From: Conidiobolus incongruus B7586
Taxonomy: Eukaryota; Entomophthoromycota; Entomophthoromycetes; Entomophthorales; Conidiobolaceae
Assembly: GCA_000697335.1 (NCBI GenBank)
Contig: JNEM01010450.1
Span: 1 to 21,381 of the forward strand
DNA: 21,381 nt
Direction: 5' to 3'
Shown here one piece after another: positions 10,016-19,046 of the stretch. The notes under the pieces are model-generated. The model did no database searches and was not told the DNA's origin. It saw only the letters and a list, made by a program, of their open reading frames with translations. The translations under genes were made by a program, and so were the position numbers. How positions within the stretch are numbered: position 1 is the first letter of the stretch; each line of letters begins with the position of its first letter.

Positions 10016-10569
10016 TATCACTTGTGAATGATTTTTTGTATGTATGTTTGTATTATTATTGTTATATAAAAAAATTTGTATTTGGTTGCTAAAACTGTAT
10101 TTTATAACGAGTTGGTATTTTAATTATTTTTGATATACATTTCATTTAATATATTTGTATTACCAATTATATTAATTCAATTATACTCTATAATTATATT
10201 TTAAGATATAATACTCAAACTATATATTAATAAAATATTGAATATTTTTATATATTATACTAAATATTTTATGTTGACCTATTTTCACTTATATTTATAA
10301 TAAACTTTTAAATTGATTATTCATAATTATTCAAATACATCTTTCCATTTAATTTTACTAAAAATTTCATTCAGTCTTAGATAAAAAATTGATAAAATAA
10401 ATAAAAACCCAAAATTTTTAAATGAATAATTTTCAACAATATATTAAAAAATTCAGATGATGGTTCTTTAATAGTTTTGATATCAATATTTTTCATATAA
10501 ATTAAAGTTAATATATATTTATCAATATAATAATTTAATAGAAAAAATATAGAATAATTTAAATACATA
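10016..10569. other. AT-rich spacer between the Atos-like and FMP25-like genes
   Basis: The genes are in tandem, so this holds the 3' region of one and the promoter of the next. The stretch is almost entirely A/T; the minus-strand 63-codon frame at 10377-10568 is low complexity (Ile, Tyr, Lys, Asn) and not credible as a gene. Confidence 0.6.
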
Positions 10570-12367
10570 ATGAGTCAATTAATAACAAAACGCATATTAT
10601 CAAAATCTCCAAAATCGGTTCATTTCAATACTTGCAGATTTATTTCCAATACCAAATTCTCTAACTCTTTACCAAATTACAAGTTATGGTACTGGGGTTT
10701 AGGTATTGCAGTTACAGCTACAAGTGCTACTCTATTATTATCTCAAAGAGATACGATCAAGTTAGACAGTCAAAAAGATCCCATTACTTTGCAAAGAGAG
10801 CAAGTTGCCAAATTTCGAGATGATATTCAAGTCTACCTGTGGGGTGACAATAGGTAACTCAATGTTAATACCAATTATTTCAATTTGTTAATTGTTGTAT
10901 TTAGTAATTTAATTGTTTCACCTGACGATAAATCAACAGAATTTTTTAAGTTACCAAAAGCTTTCAAATTCTTTGAAGGATGCACTCTGAGAGATTTGAA
11001 GATTGGTAAAACTCACGCAGGTAATTTCAAATTATAGTTTGATGGCGTCGAATTAATAATTTCGTAGCGGCTGTGGATGTCAACGGTGACGTTTACCAGT
11101 GGGGTTTAGGCTACTTTGGACCTAAGGCCGATAGTTACGAGCCCAAGTGTACATTGAGTGGTTGGGGTGTAAAGCAGGTTGAAGTCACGTAATTTGAATA
11201 TTAATTTGCTATTTTTGGAGTATTAATTGGAAATTTTAGAGATGATAAAGTTATCTTGTTGACAAATTCTGGCCAATTGTTTGTCATGCCAGGCGACAAT
11301 ACTAAACTTTATGCTCTTCCAAAGAAGGATGACAAAAGTAAGGGATGGTTGAGTAGTAGCAGTCCAAAGAATGAAAACTGTGTTGAGTTGAAGGTGCCAG
11401 GGATGGGATGGGGTGAAAAGTAACCTATCATAGCAATCTATATATTATTTTATTAATCAATTGTTTAGAATCACTCAGTTAGCTTCAGGCAATCACCACA
11501 TTGCCATCATCACATCCAACGGTAGACTTTTGACACTTGCCACCGATCCAGAAGGTACATCTTTTGGCCAGACTGGTACCTCTAAAGCTGAAGTTTACGA
11601 ATTTGTCCAACCCAAATTCCTCGACGACACTTTGAAATTCGACAAAGTAGCATGTGGTTCCAACCACACTATTGTAGGATCAAAGACCCATAGATTGTTT
11701 GGATTTGGAATGAACGATTTAGGCGTAAGTACTACAATACTGCAATATTGACAAAATACTCATGAAAATTTAGCAATTGGGCTTAGGCGACTTCACATTG
11801 TCTAAAGCCATTATCCACGAACCCATCGAACTTCCCAGCCTCAACACGCAAGTCGAGTCCATTCATCTCGGGGGTGACACTTCATTAATTAACGCTGGTA
11901 ACCAAATCCTCACATTTGGATTTGGCCAATTTGGTGAATTAGGCCACGGTCACTATACACATTTCAAGATCAATGCCCAAGTGGTGAACCAATTGAGCAA
12001 CAAATTCTACTGGGACGACAAAACCAATACCCGTGTGGGTCTCACTTTCTCCACTATTTCACTCGGGAACAATCATGGCTTCTTCGTCATTGACAACCAG
12101 AGTGGCAACGGCAACGATTGGGGTAGATCTGTATACGCTCTCGGTCGCAATCATTTGGGTCAATTGGGTAATGACAAGCGCTCAAACACCGCTAACCCCA
12201 TCCTGTTGCCCAGTGTTCTGGAGAATTCTGAAGGAATACATCTTCAATTACCATTTGCTAAGAAGTTGAGCGTTAAAGACCCTAAGGGTAATTCTCATTA
12301 CAAATTAGCATACGGTACCATCGTAGCAGGATGGAATACTTCTGGAATGTTTATGAAATCTGATTAA
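10570..12367 (+). CDS. FMP25: Fmp25-like mitochondrial inner-membrane RCC1-repeat protein
   Basis: Six exons encode 516 residues: 10570-10853, 10905-11020, 11068-11188, 11240-11419, 11469-11724 and 11774-12367. The five introns are 47-51 nt, all GT..TAG. Yeast Fmp25 is of similar size and is reported to be needed for an early step of respiratory complex III assembly. The N-terminus is basic and free of acidic residues (residues 1-36), like a mitochondrial presequence, followed by one membrane segment at about 39-58 (LWYWGLGIAVTATSATLLLS). RCC1-type blades follow: DDIQVYLWGDN (84-94), AAVDVNGDVYQWGLGYFG, VILLTNSGQLFVM, QLASGNHHIAIITSNGRLL, VACGSNHTIVGS with MNDLGQLGLGD, FGFGQFGELGHG, and VYALGRNHLGQLGND. 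Repeats 5-7 are the clearest. CTG encodes the conserved Leu of VYLWG, so CTG is read as Leu. The N-terminal anchor and propeller topology make an ordinary nuclear Ran exchange factor unlikely. No break was seen. Confidence 0.88.
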
Positions 12368-13390
12368 ATTTCAAATAATTTAAACTCTAGCAGTTAAAAC
12401 CATAAATAGGATTATATCAATTGTCAATGAAATGTTATTAAATTCGATTTTTTGAATATTATTTTAAATTTTACCCATAATATATAAATATATATTATTG
12501 AATTAATCTTCAAAGGTTTTCAATAATATTCAAAAAAAAGCTGGAATTAATCATTTAGCCAAAAATCAAAAAATATATTTGATATATATTAATAGAAAAT
12601 TCAATTAAAAATTACCTCTAAATGATGCTATATTGATTGAATTAATATTGATATTAAAATAATTTTGAGTTTATTGACATATTGAAAAATCAAATATAAT
12701 ATAATTAAAATTGGATGAAATCTTATCATTTTTTTCGAAGCTATTGCAAGTCAATTTGAAATAGTTTTACATTGTTCTTTTTAATCATTTCATATATATA
12801 TATATATATCTACAATGAATTAATTTCTCTTTTTTGTTGGAATATTATTCAATACTATGAACCCAATTTGGAATGGATAATTTTTTGAAATTATTTTAAA
12901 GTTATTTACCAAATATTGATTTGTATCCTCTAATCTATTTAGCTATAATATTTTCGATCTACTTTTATTTTGTCTAATAATATATTATACGTGATTACTG
13001 ATTTTAATATTGCATCATTTACTATTATTTCCATTATAAGTATTAATATCTATTCTAAAGATGACGTGATACTATGGCCAAATCAACCAATTTTAATTAA
13101 TTAACTAATTATCAATATTGAGCTGATACTTACTCGTTCGAAAAGTGTTTAGAGATCATAATGAGTTGAAAGATTAATGAACTACATAAAAGTATATACC
13201 ATTATCTAAGATTTTTGAATAATCAAAACTTTTGTATTAAATTTTGAATAGTGACCGGTGATATAATTTCTAAAATCAATTTTCAAGTAATTATTACAGT
13301 TCAAATATATTTTAGATACTCAAATTTCTCGAATGGATTGAGTATTTTTGAATAATTAATGGTTTGGATAAATTAATATCAAAAAATCAG
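12368..13390. other. AT-rich spacer, no gene seen
   Basis: This is the tandem intergenic region between the FMP25-like and cysteine synthase genes. It contains a TA dinucleotide run near 12793-12809 and many A/T runs, with no convincing coding frame on either strand. Confidence 0.6.
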
Positions 13391-13398
13391 TATAAATA
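13391..13398 (+). promoter_or_regulatory. TATA-like element upstream of the cysteine synthase gene
   Basis: TATAAATA lies about 50 bp before the ATG at 13447. The position is reasonable for a fungal TATA box, but the AT-rich background limits the weight of the match. Confidence 0.3.
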
Positions 13399-13446
13399 TC
13401 TTTTAAATGAAATTCGAAAGAATTAATCCTTTGATCTTTAATTAAA

Positions 13447-14965
13447 ATGTTATTAAAATCTAGTCAAAAATTAATTAATTTACAAGTTAGACAATTGTCA
13501 ACCAAAGTAACTCATTAACAAATTCATTTCAATTCAATTTTAACAATGTAACTAGATCGTCAAAGGCTTTGTTGGAGCAATCGGCAATACTCCACTTGTA
13601 ATTTTATACATTATCAAAACTATTTCAAACATTGATTTCAAGTTAGATCCGATTGAATTCTCTGAGTGACGAAACCGGATGCGAAATCCTAGCCAAAGCA
13701 GAATTTATGAACCCTGGAGGAAGTGTTAAAGATAGAGCTGCCCTCTTTGTGGTAAAGGACGCTGAAGAGAAAGGTAATTTGCTAGTAAACAGTTTGAAAT
13801 GGTGTTAATATTAGGTAGGTTTGATTAAACCTGGTGGAACTGTTGTCGAAGGCACAGCTGGTAATCGTGATTCTAAAGTATTGAGGATTTGGAATTAATG
13901 GAGGGGTTTAGGTAATACTGGTATTGGGTTGGCTCATGTGTGTAGGGACAGGGGCTATAAGTGTGTGATTTATATGCCCAACACTCAGGTATTTGTATTA
14001 TTTTTTATAATATCATTGTATTAATAGGGGTTAGAGTCAAGAAAAAATTGATTTGTTGAGAATGTTAGGTAAATTAATCATACGAATCAATTATTAAATA
14101 AAACTAACAGTTTGATTAGGCGCTGAAGTGTATCCAGTCCCAGCTGTAGCATTTGAAAATCCTGAGAATTACAATCACCAAGCTAGAAGACATGCCGAAC
14201 GTTTGGAGAATGCAGTGTGGACCAATCAATTCGACAATGTAGCAAATCGCCAAGCTCATATCGAGACTACAGGCCCTGAAATCTGGGAGCAAACAGGTGG
14301 CAAAGTAGATGGATTCACGTGTGCTACGGGTACTGGCGGTACATTCGCTGGAGTTACCCGATTCTTGAAGACCAAGAACCCCGAAATTAAATGCTTTTTG
14401 GCTGATCCTCCAGGCTCTGTCCTCACGAGCTACTTCCAGAGTGGTGGAAAATTGATTGAGAGGAGTGGATCTTCCATTACTGAAGGTAGTTTGTCACTAT
14501 TAATTCTCATATGATAATATGTTAACATTGTAATAGGTATTGGTCAAGGTCGTGTAACTGAAAATCTCAAACCCGACGTAGGTTTGGTTGATCATGCATT
14601 CACAGTCCCCGACGAAGACTCCATCAAGATGGTATATAGATTGTTGGATGATTCTGGTATTTATGTAGGAGCTTCATCAGCTCTCAACGCAGCTGCTGCT
14701 TATTCTATGGCTAAGCAATTGGGACCAGGTAATAAAGCAGTCAATTATCATAAATTCATAATACTGATAGCATTTAGGTAAAACTATTGTCACAGTACTT
14801 TGTGATGGAGCTTATCGTTACCAATCGAGATTATTCAGTAATTCATAATCATCAAAATAAAAATATCATTAATAATTGATTATTTTAGGTCGAAAATGGC
14901 TCCAATCCAAAGGTTTAGAATCGGCAATTCCCGATCATTTGCAGAAGTATATCGTATTACCATAA
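13447..14965 (+). CDS. Cysteine synthase (O-acetylserine sulfhydrylase-like), fungal mitochondrial type
   Basis: Ten exons encode 358 residues: 13447-13506, 13556-13597, 13647-13773, 13819-13860, 13912-13988, 14035-14068, 14120-14485, 14537-14728, 14778-14837 and 14889-14965. All nine introns are 45-51 nt. It is a fold-type II PLP enzyme of the cysteine synthase/cystathionine beta-synthase family, expected to make cysteine from O-acetylserine and sulfide. The PLP lysine is K62 in [10 protein letters not shown]. The substrate loop is TAGNT (89-93) in [14 protein letters not shown], where bacterial CysK has TSGNT. The phosphate cradle is GTGGT (198-202). The C-terminal [12 protein letters not shown] replaces the Ser-Gly of CysK. 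The EGTAGN and CDGAYRY signatures recall the yeast Mcy1/fission yeast Cys12 (cysteine synthase 2) branch rather than the main cytosolic enzyme, so substrate use is less certain. Residues 1-20 are basic without acidic residues and end in RQLSTK, like a mitochondrial presequence. The exon 4 and exon 6 acceptors each need the second of two nearby AGs. Confidence 0.92.
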
Positions 14966-15341
14966 ACCCACCAAATAAATTATTTTATATGTCAACTATT
15001 AATTTTTCAATCATGCATATTCATTTAAGTAAATTTGATTACAATGCCAATGCAATATTTTAAATATTGATATAATCGATATAGTTTTAATAGCAGAAAT
15101 ATTAATGAATATAGCAAGATACATTTTTATCTTAATAATAATTCATTTTCAATAATAATACCAGATAATCCCATAATAATATCCTATCAAACTTGGGCTA
15201 TAAGTTTTCCAAACTTTAAGTTTTAATTACTATCATCATCATATCATAATCATAATTTAATTTCTTAATAAATTGTTCTATGATTTAAACCTCCCTCAAC
15301 ATTTCAATTAGATTTATTAAAGCAGAATTTAATAGGTTTAA
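14966..15341. other. AT-rich spacer, no gene seen
   Basis: Short tandem intergenic region between the cysteine synthase gene and the Rpp1 relic. No coding frame or motif was seen. Confidence 0.6.
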
Positions 15342-16114
15342 AAAACTGTAATAAACTACAATTTCTTATTCAATAAATTTATTAACTCTAGTTTAGTAGA
15401 ATATTCCTGTATCGCTATCAAGCATCAATTCAACTCTACAGAACACTTAAAAATTTCTAATGGATTTTGAATCTTTGAGACAGTTTATGAGTCAAAATTT
15501 TAAAATTTTTATCTTGTTACCATAAAATTAACAGCTATCAAATTTATGAGTATATTTGATACAAATAATTATAATGCTTATTTGAAGTACTATGACCTTA
15601 TTGCTGTGGAATCGACGTGTGCGCAGAAGTTACAGAGCGCGGTTAATAATTTAAACGTTGATATTGTGTGTCTCAACCTTGGTGAGATGTTGCCATCTAA
15701 ACTAATACCCAAAATTTTTACCAACAGTTTGCAAAGGGGATTGCATTTTGAGATTGGATATGACACCATGCTAGTCAGTGGTGCTCAGAGACGTAATTAT
15801 TTAAACAATGAGAGGGAATTAGTTGTGTTTGAAAGGCAAGAATCTTATATTATCAAGTTGTGCTTATGTATCAACCAAGTTTAGACGACCTCAAGACCTG
15901 TGTAAATTAGACACACTCTAGCGTCTAAAAGAATTTGGAACAAGGAAATTATTGGTAGTTTGATAGACCTTGCATCTTGAATGGTGAGAATAGAACATAG
16001 TGGGCGAAGGGTGGCGTTAAAGTTGTGGGAGATTATACCAATAATGATACTGTAGGTGTTAAGAGAGTTTTGAATACTACCTCACCAATTCCAATGAGCA
16101 AGAAATCCAAATAA
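15342..16114 (+). pseudogene. RPP1: Pseudogene of RNase P/MRP protein subunit Rpp1 (p30)
   Basis: Homology to Rpp1/p30 runs the length of the stretch but changes frame several times. The pieces in order are: EYSCIAIKHQFNS (the GYxxIAINH block) at about 15393-15440, ending at TGA 15468; FESLRQFMSQNFKIF at about 15463-15510 in a second frame; then a long frame at 15504-15884 with YYDLIAVESTCAQKLQSAVN, VDIVCLNLGEMLPSKLIPK, NSLQRGLHFEIGYDTML and QRRNYLNN. These match p30 blocks DIVAV..SEK, LDVDL, LPFYFKRP, RGLAFEIVY and RRYTIS. From about 15823 a shifted frame gives LKGKNLILSSCA and TKFRRPQDL, matching KGKNVIISSAA and RGPYDV. From 15921 another gives SKRIWNKEIIGSLIDLAS. From 15977 the last gives LNGENRT, a TAG (15998) and GGVKVVGDYTNN, ending MSKKSK. 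That is about five frame changes and one or more stops. Functional Rpp1 binds RNase P and MRP RNA for tRNA and rRNA processing. Short introns do not explain the breaks, so I call a pseudogene; local sequencing error is the alternative. Confidence 0.8.
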
Positions 16115-16298
16115 ATCAAATAGGTTACAATTCATTGAAACCATTATTAATTGTTTTATTAATTACATTATTTACCATCTTAAATTTAGTCATTAATTAA
16201 ACCTTTCCCATTTATTTTTTACTAATTGTATTAATCCTATTCATTTATTTAATTCTTTATTCTTTGATTCATTTTATATAATAACACAATTAAATCAT

Positions 16299-16685
16299 CT
16301 ATTTTTGATTCATTTTCTTTTCTATTTCTTTAAAAGCTCTTAAACTTGGATCAATTTCCGGTTCTTCATGCTCCAACATGTGCTTCGGTATTTCCAGACT
16401 ATTCTTCTTACAATACTCAATGTACTTTTCCTTCTCTTTTAAATAGTTTTCAAATTCTTCTTGGTAGACATCTATTACACTATTGAAATAGAATTGGTGA
16501 TTGATTTGAGAGGTAGAGAGAAATAATATTTACCAAACGGCGCAACCACTCATACAACACATTTCAGCAGTGTAAGGTTCGGGTTTTTGTGGCATTTTCA
16601 TAAATTGTATAGCACTAGAATGTAGCATTCTAATCCTTATCAATGATGGAATTTTTAAAGTTGATCGAATTATGGAGATCATCAT
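16299..16685 (-). CDS. Oxidoreductase-like Cys-motif protein (OXLD1-type), probably mitochondrial
   Basis: Two exons, 16685-16534 and 16479-16299, encode 110 residues; the 54-nt intron has a GTAAAT donor and AATAG acceptor. A TAA immediately precedes the first ATG in frame, which fixes the longest start, although ATG codons at residues 2, 20 and 29 also exist. The core is KPEPYTAEMCCMSGCAVC followed by VIDVYQEEFENY, with Cys 43, 44, 48 and 51. This is the pattern of the oxidoreductase-like N-terminal domain seen in human OXLD1 (CCMSGCPNCVW) and many fungal proteins. The splice falls inside the last Cys codon. The C-terminal half is charged and helical (NYLKEKEKYIEYCKKN, EPEIDPSLRAFKEIEKK). 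The first ~30 residues are hydrophobic and basic with no acidic residue, consistent with mitochondrial import. The CC..C..C cluster suggests metal binding or redox activity; the molecular role of the family is not firmly known. Confidence 0.85.
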
Positions 16686-17427
16686 TTAATGAATTTTGTT
16701 TTAATTTAATATAAATATTAATTTAACTCAAATTAAGTTATCAGTATTCAAAGGAAATTAAAATATGGGATTAAATTGATTGAATTACCAAAGATAAACA
16801 ATATAATATTGGATATGTTAACAAATTAATGGTTTTAATTCAAAAATGATTTAATATATTTAGTTCAATTTTGATCATAATAAGAACAGAATAAAAATCA
16901 TAGTTAGAATGAATTGACTAAAGTATGAAGGTTCAGTAACAAAGTAATAGAATTGTCAATATTCGAAAACAAACTAATTCTGTTCTTGATTTATAATACA
17001 AATTCAATTTTTATTAAAAATTTTTTAATTTAATATAAAACACACAGGACACAACTAAGAAAGTTGATAAAGAAAAAGGATTAAAATGAACAAATTGAAA
17101 AATTATTATATATATATATATATATATGATTGAGTTTCATACTTTTCTTAGCTAGTAAGACAAAGTAAGGAATGTCCGAAGAGGGGAATTGCAAGCAATC
17201 CTTTGTCATAGACATCAACTCCAATTTTATATTTGAATATTTAGCGATATAATGAGGAGAGAGTAACTGGAAAACTCTGCACCACTCAAGTTTAACAAAC
17301 TTATATCGCAAATAAACCCACGAGCTCAGTAAGTAAGAGTCGGGAGAGCTCTGAAAGAGGAGAGAGTAAAAAGAGGGGTTAGTGAAAAATGATGGGTGAG
17401 TGAGAATATTAGAAACCAATACGACGT
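16686..17427. other. AT-rich spacer with TA repeat and CT/GA-biased stretch
   Basis: This lies between two minus-strand genes, so it holds the 3' region of one and the promoter of the other. A TA run of about 12 units is at 17105-17127. From about 17330 to 17410 the minus strand is pyrimidine-rich, just after the stop of the upstream gene and probably 3' untranslated. A long minus-strand open frame through 17437-17081 exists, but it starts at TTG and reflects that pyrimidine bias. Confidence 0.55.
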
Positions 17428-18206
17428 CTATTGCCAACTGGGTCTTCCATGAGAAGAGTGGCCAGATCCATTTTGGCTTGAGGCGACTAAGGGTTTAAAA
17501 ATTGTTAGTAACTATACCTTCAGAATAAAAATAATAATATCACATACAACTACTGTAACTCCAAACCGATTGAGCATTATAATCGGGTCCCCCCACTACC
17601 GTTAGAGGATGAAAAGCGGGTGGGCACACGCGTTTATAGCTGCTGTATTCAGGATGAGGATTGGGATAGATTGAATCAATATCATCTTCAATCTCATCTA
17701 AACGTAATCAATTAAATACTAAAGAAAATAGCTATATCCAAAAAAACTCACCTGCAGTACGTTTTAAATGGTTGCATGTGTATATATTTTGAGAGAGAGC
17801 AGAGGGAATTTGAGGGGTAAAAGAGCTATAATAGTTGGGAACAGGTGATACTATACAAGGAGGGCTGGGCTGCTGAAAGTCGTCGGAGGAATCGAACTGA
17901 GGGGAGGCAGCAGTTGAAAACACATGGTCAGTATGTCTGTGTTTGTCTAAAACTCGACGTTCACCATAATATTCGACCTTATGGTCAGCTTCAGTCTATA
18001 AATATTGTTTAATATAAGGCGAAAAGAGAAAGAAAAAGAAAAGCAAATACCTCAATAAGAGAGCGTAATCTAGATTTCGCTTTATTAAGAGGTAATACAG
18101 GTTGAGGTTTGTTGAAAGTGTTGATATTGTTTGTAAAGGGGTTATTATTTATTATGAACGAATTGGGTGTATTGTTAACATTATAGTATTTGGAAGTAAA
18201 AGTCAT
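17428..18206 (-). CDS. Unknown protein, low-complexity, four exons
   Basis: Exons at 18206-18051, 17995-17752, 17697-17548 and 17486-17428 encode 202 residues. The introns are 55, 54 and 61 nt, with GTATTT, GTGAGT and GTATGT donors. The last also has a consensus TACTAAC branch site, which argues for this model, and phases match at each junction. I do not recognise a family. The N-terminus is Asn-rich (NNNPFTNNINTFNKPQPVLP, about 20-39) with a short basic helix-like KAKSRLRSLIETEAD (about 43-56). The middle is Pro/Ser-rich (SSDDFQQPSPPCIVSPVPNY), then HLKRTADEIEDDIDSIYPNP and YKRVCPPAFHPL. The tail is Ser/Gly/His-rich (SSQNGSGHSSHGRPSWQ). It looks largely disordered, with no signal peptide or membrane segment, so a regulatory or nuclear role is possible but only a guess. 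The ATG at 18206 is the first on the transcript side of a long AUG-free leader. Confidence 0.7.
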
Positions 18207-18493
18207 AATATATTGGTTAAAACACAAGATCTTAAGTTTCAAGTATTGTATAAGACACAAAAACAGTATATACAAGACTTGAGAAAGTAATAAATAAGTT
18301 ACAATAAAATAATAATACAGGTGATAATTAAGAGAAGTAGTAGTTAGTAATTAAAAGGAGAGAAGAACAAACAAAAGTTTATAGAGTAAGAATACGATTA
18401 TAAACGAAATGAATCTTTCTCCAAAGCAGATAGGTAGGAAAAAGGAGAGAAAAAAATGAAAAAAGACCTCCAAGTTTTTGAGTGGTTAATCCC
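18207..18493 (-). promoter_or_regulatory. Long CT-rich leader/promoter region without AUG
   Basis: On the minus strand, the ~287 bp between a TATA-like element near 18494-18503 and the ATG at 18206 contain no ATG in any frame. Much of it is pyrimidine-biased, for example the complement of the GGAGAG and GGAAAAAGG runs at 18357-18365 and 18436-18450. This resembles the CT-rich promoter and leader segments of strongly or post-transcriptionally regulated fungal genes. Confidence 0.4.
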
Positions 18494-18503
18494 CTTTTAT
18501 ATG
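18494..18503 (-). promoter_or_regulatory. TATA-like element upstream of the unknown four-exon gene
   Basis: The minus strand reads CATATAAAAGGGG across this site. The G-rich end distinguishes it from the surrounding A/T. It lies about 290 bp upstream of the ATG at 18206, implying a long leader if used. Confidence 0.35.
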
Positions 18504-18533
18504 AAAAATTTTTCTTAAAACTGAGGTTCGTGG

Positions 18534-18740
18534 ATGATTTATCCAATCACATTTAAGGAGGTGAATCGATATCCCTATTTGGAATTCTTTCAGAGATCCA
18601 TTATCATCATTGGTAGTTTGGTTACATTACTTCTATATCGAGTCATGATACACCCACTGGCGTGTGGAAAGCAATTCGGAAATAATCGGAGCCAATCTTT
18701 TAACTCAAATAACTTAAGGATCCTTCTATATCAAGTATAA
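18534..18740 (+). CDS. Weak small ORF with one hydrophobic segment
   Basis: An ATG-started frame of 68 codons begins about 30 bp right of the minus-strand TATA-like element, so it would be divergently oriented. It has a hydrophobic stretch (SIIIIGSLVTLLLYRVMIHP, residues 22-41) between a polar start (FKEVNRYPYLEFFQR) and a Ser/Asn-rich end. Composition is slightly better than the AT-rich noise, which is the only argument for it. No family is recognised. It may be chance, part of a promoter, or a small membrane protein. Confidence 0.2.
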   Translation: MIYPITFKEVNRYPYLEFFQRSIIIIGSLVTLLLYRVMIHPLACGKQFGNNRSQSFNSNNLRILLYQV

Positions 18741-18932
18741 TTACTCAACAAACTATAAATAAATAATTAATTAATAAAGAATATTATGAGAATTTTGTAT
18801 AGTATATAAGTAGGTATTGAAAAAAACGATTATTAATTAATCTGTACTGTTAAAAAACCAATTTTCTTGTATACCCATGGTTCCAGGAAATCAAGCCTGG
18901 TTTGATTCATATTCTTCTAATTGATAAAAAAA

Positions 18933-19046
18933 TGAGTCAAACGGATTTCAATTCGATAATATGCGTAAAGCGTCAAGCGTCAAGCGTCAGTCGCATTAAT
19001 ATCCGCTGTCTGCCAATGAAAGAATAACATTATTCAAAATGAGTCA
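18933..19046. promoter_or_regulatory. Cluster of bZIP-like sites (two TGAGTCA)
   Basis: Perfect TGAGTCA heptamers lie at 18933-18939 and 19040-19046, and a one-off TGAGTCG near 19090. TGAGTCA is the AP-1/Gcn4 consensus. They flank the AAGCGTC repeats, whose complement contains TGACGC, a half-site for ATF/CREB-type bZIP factors. The nearest gene start is at 18206 on the minus strand, over 700 bp away, or the weak ORF at 18534. Confidence 0.35.
18968..18988. repeat. Three tandem copies of AAGCGTC
   Basis: Three perfect 7-bp units lie end to end, preceded by GCGTA and followed by AGTCGC, in a spacer where GC dinucleotides are rare. On the complement each unit reads GACGCTT. Confidence 0.85.

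Noticed and set aside
9032-10031. Long frames on both strands overlapping the Atos-like third exon
   Set aside because: They are shadows in the GC-richer exon. The plus frame ending at 10015 carries the conserved family motifs; the others show none.
15896-15920. A 20-nt intron rescuing the Rpp1 frame
   Set aside because: GTAAATTAG...CTCTAG could be spliced to continue the frame, but 20 nt is far below the 45-nt minimum seen here, and it would leave the other frame changes and the later TAG unexplained.
17081-17437. Open minus-strand frame of 118 codons
   Set aside because: It starts at TTG, not ATG. It overlaps the end of a four-exon gene whose last intron has GTATGT and TACTAAC signals, lies in pyrimidine-rich DNA where stops are rare by composition, and ends in a TA microsatellite (repeated Ile-Tyr).
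18009-18275. Upstream extension of the unknown gene to 18275
   Set aside because: The apparent start at 18275 is TTG, and the added residues come from AT-rich leader. The first real ATG is at 18206.
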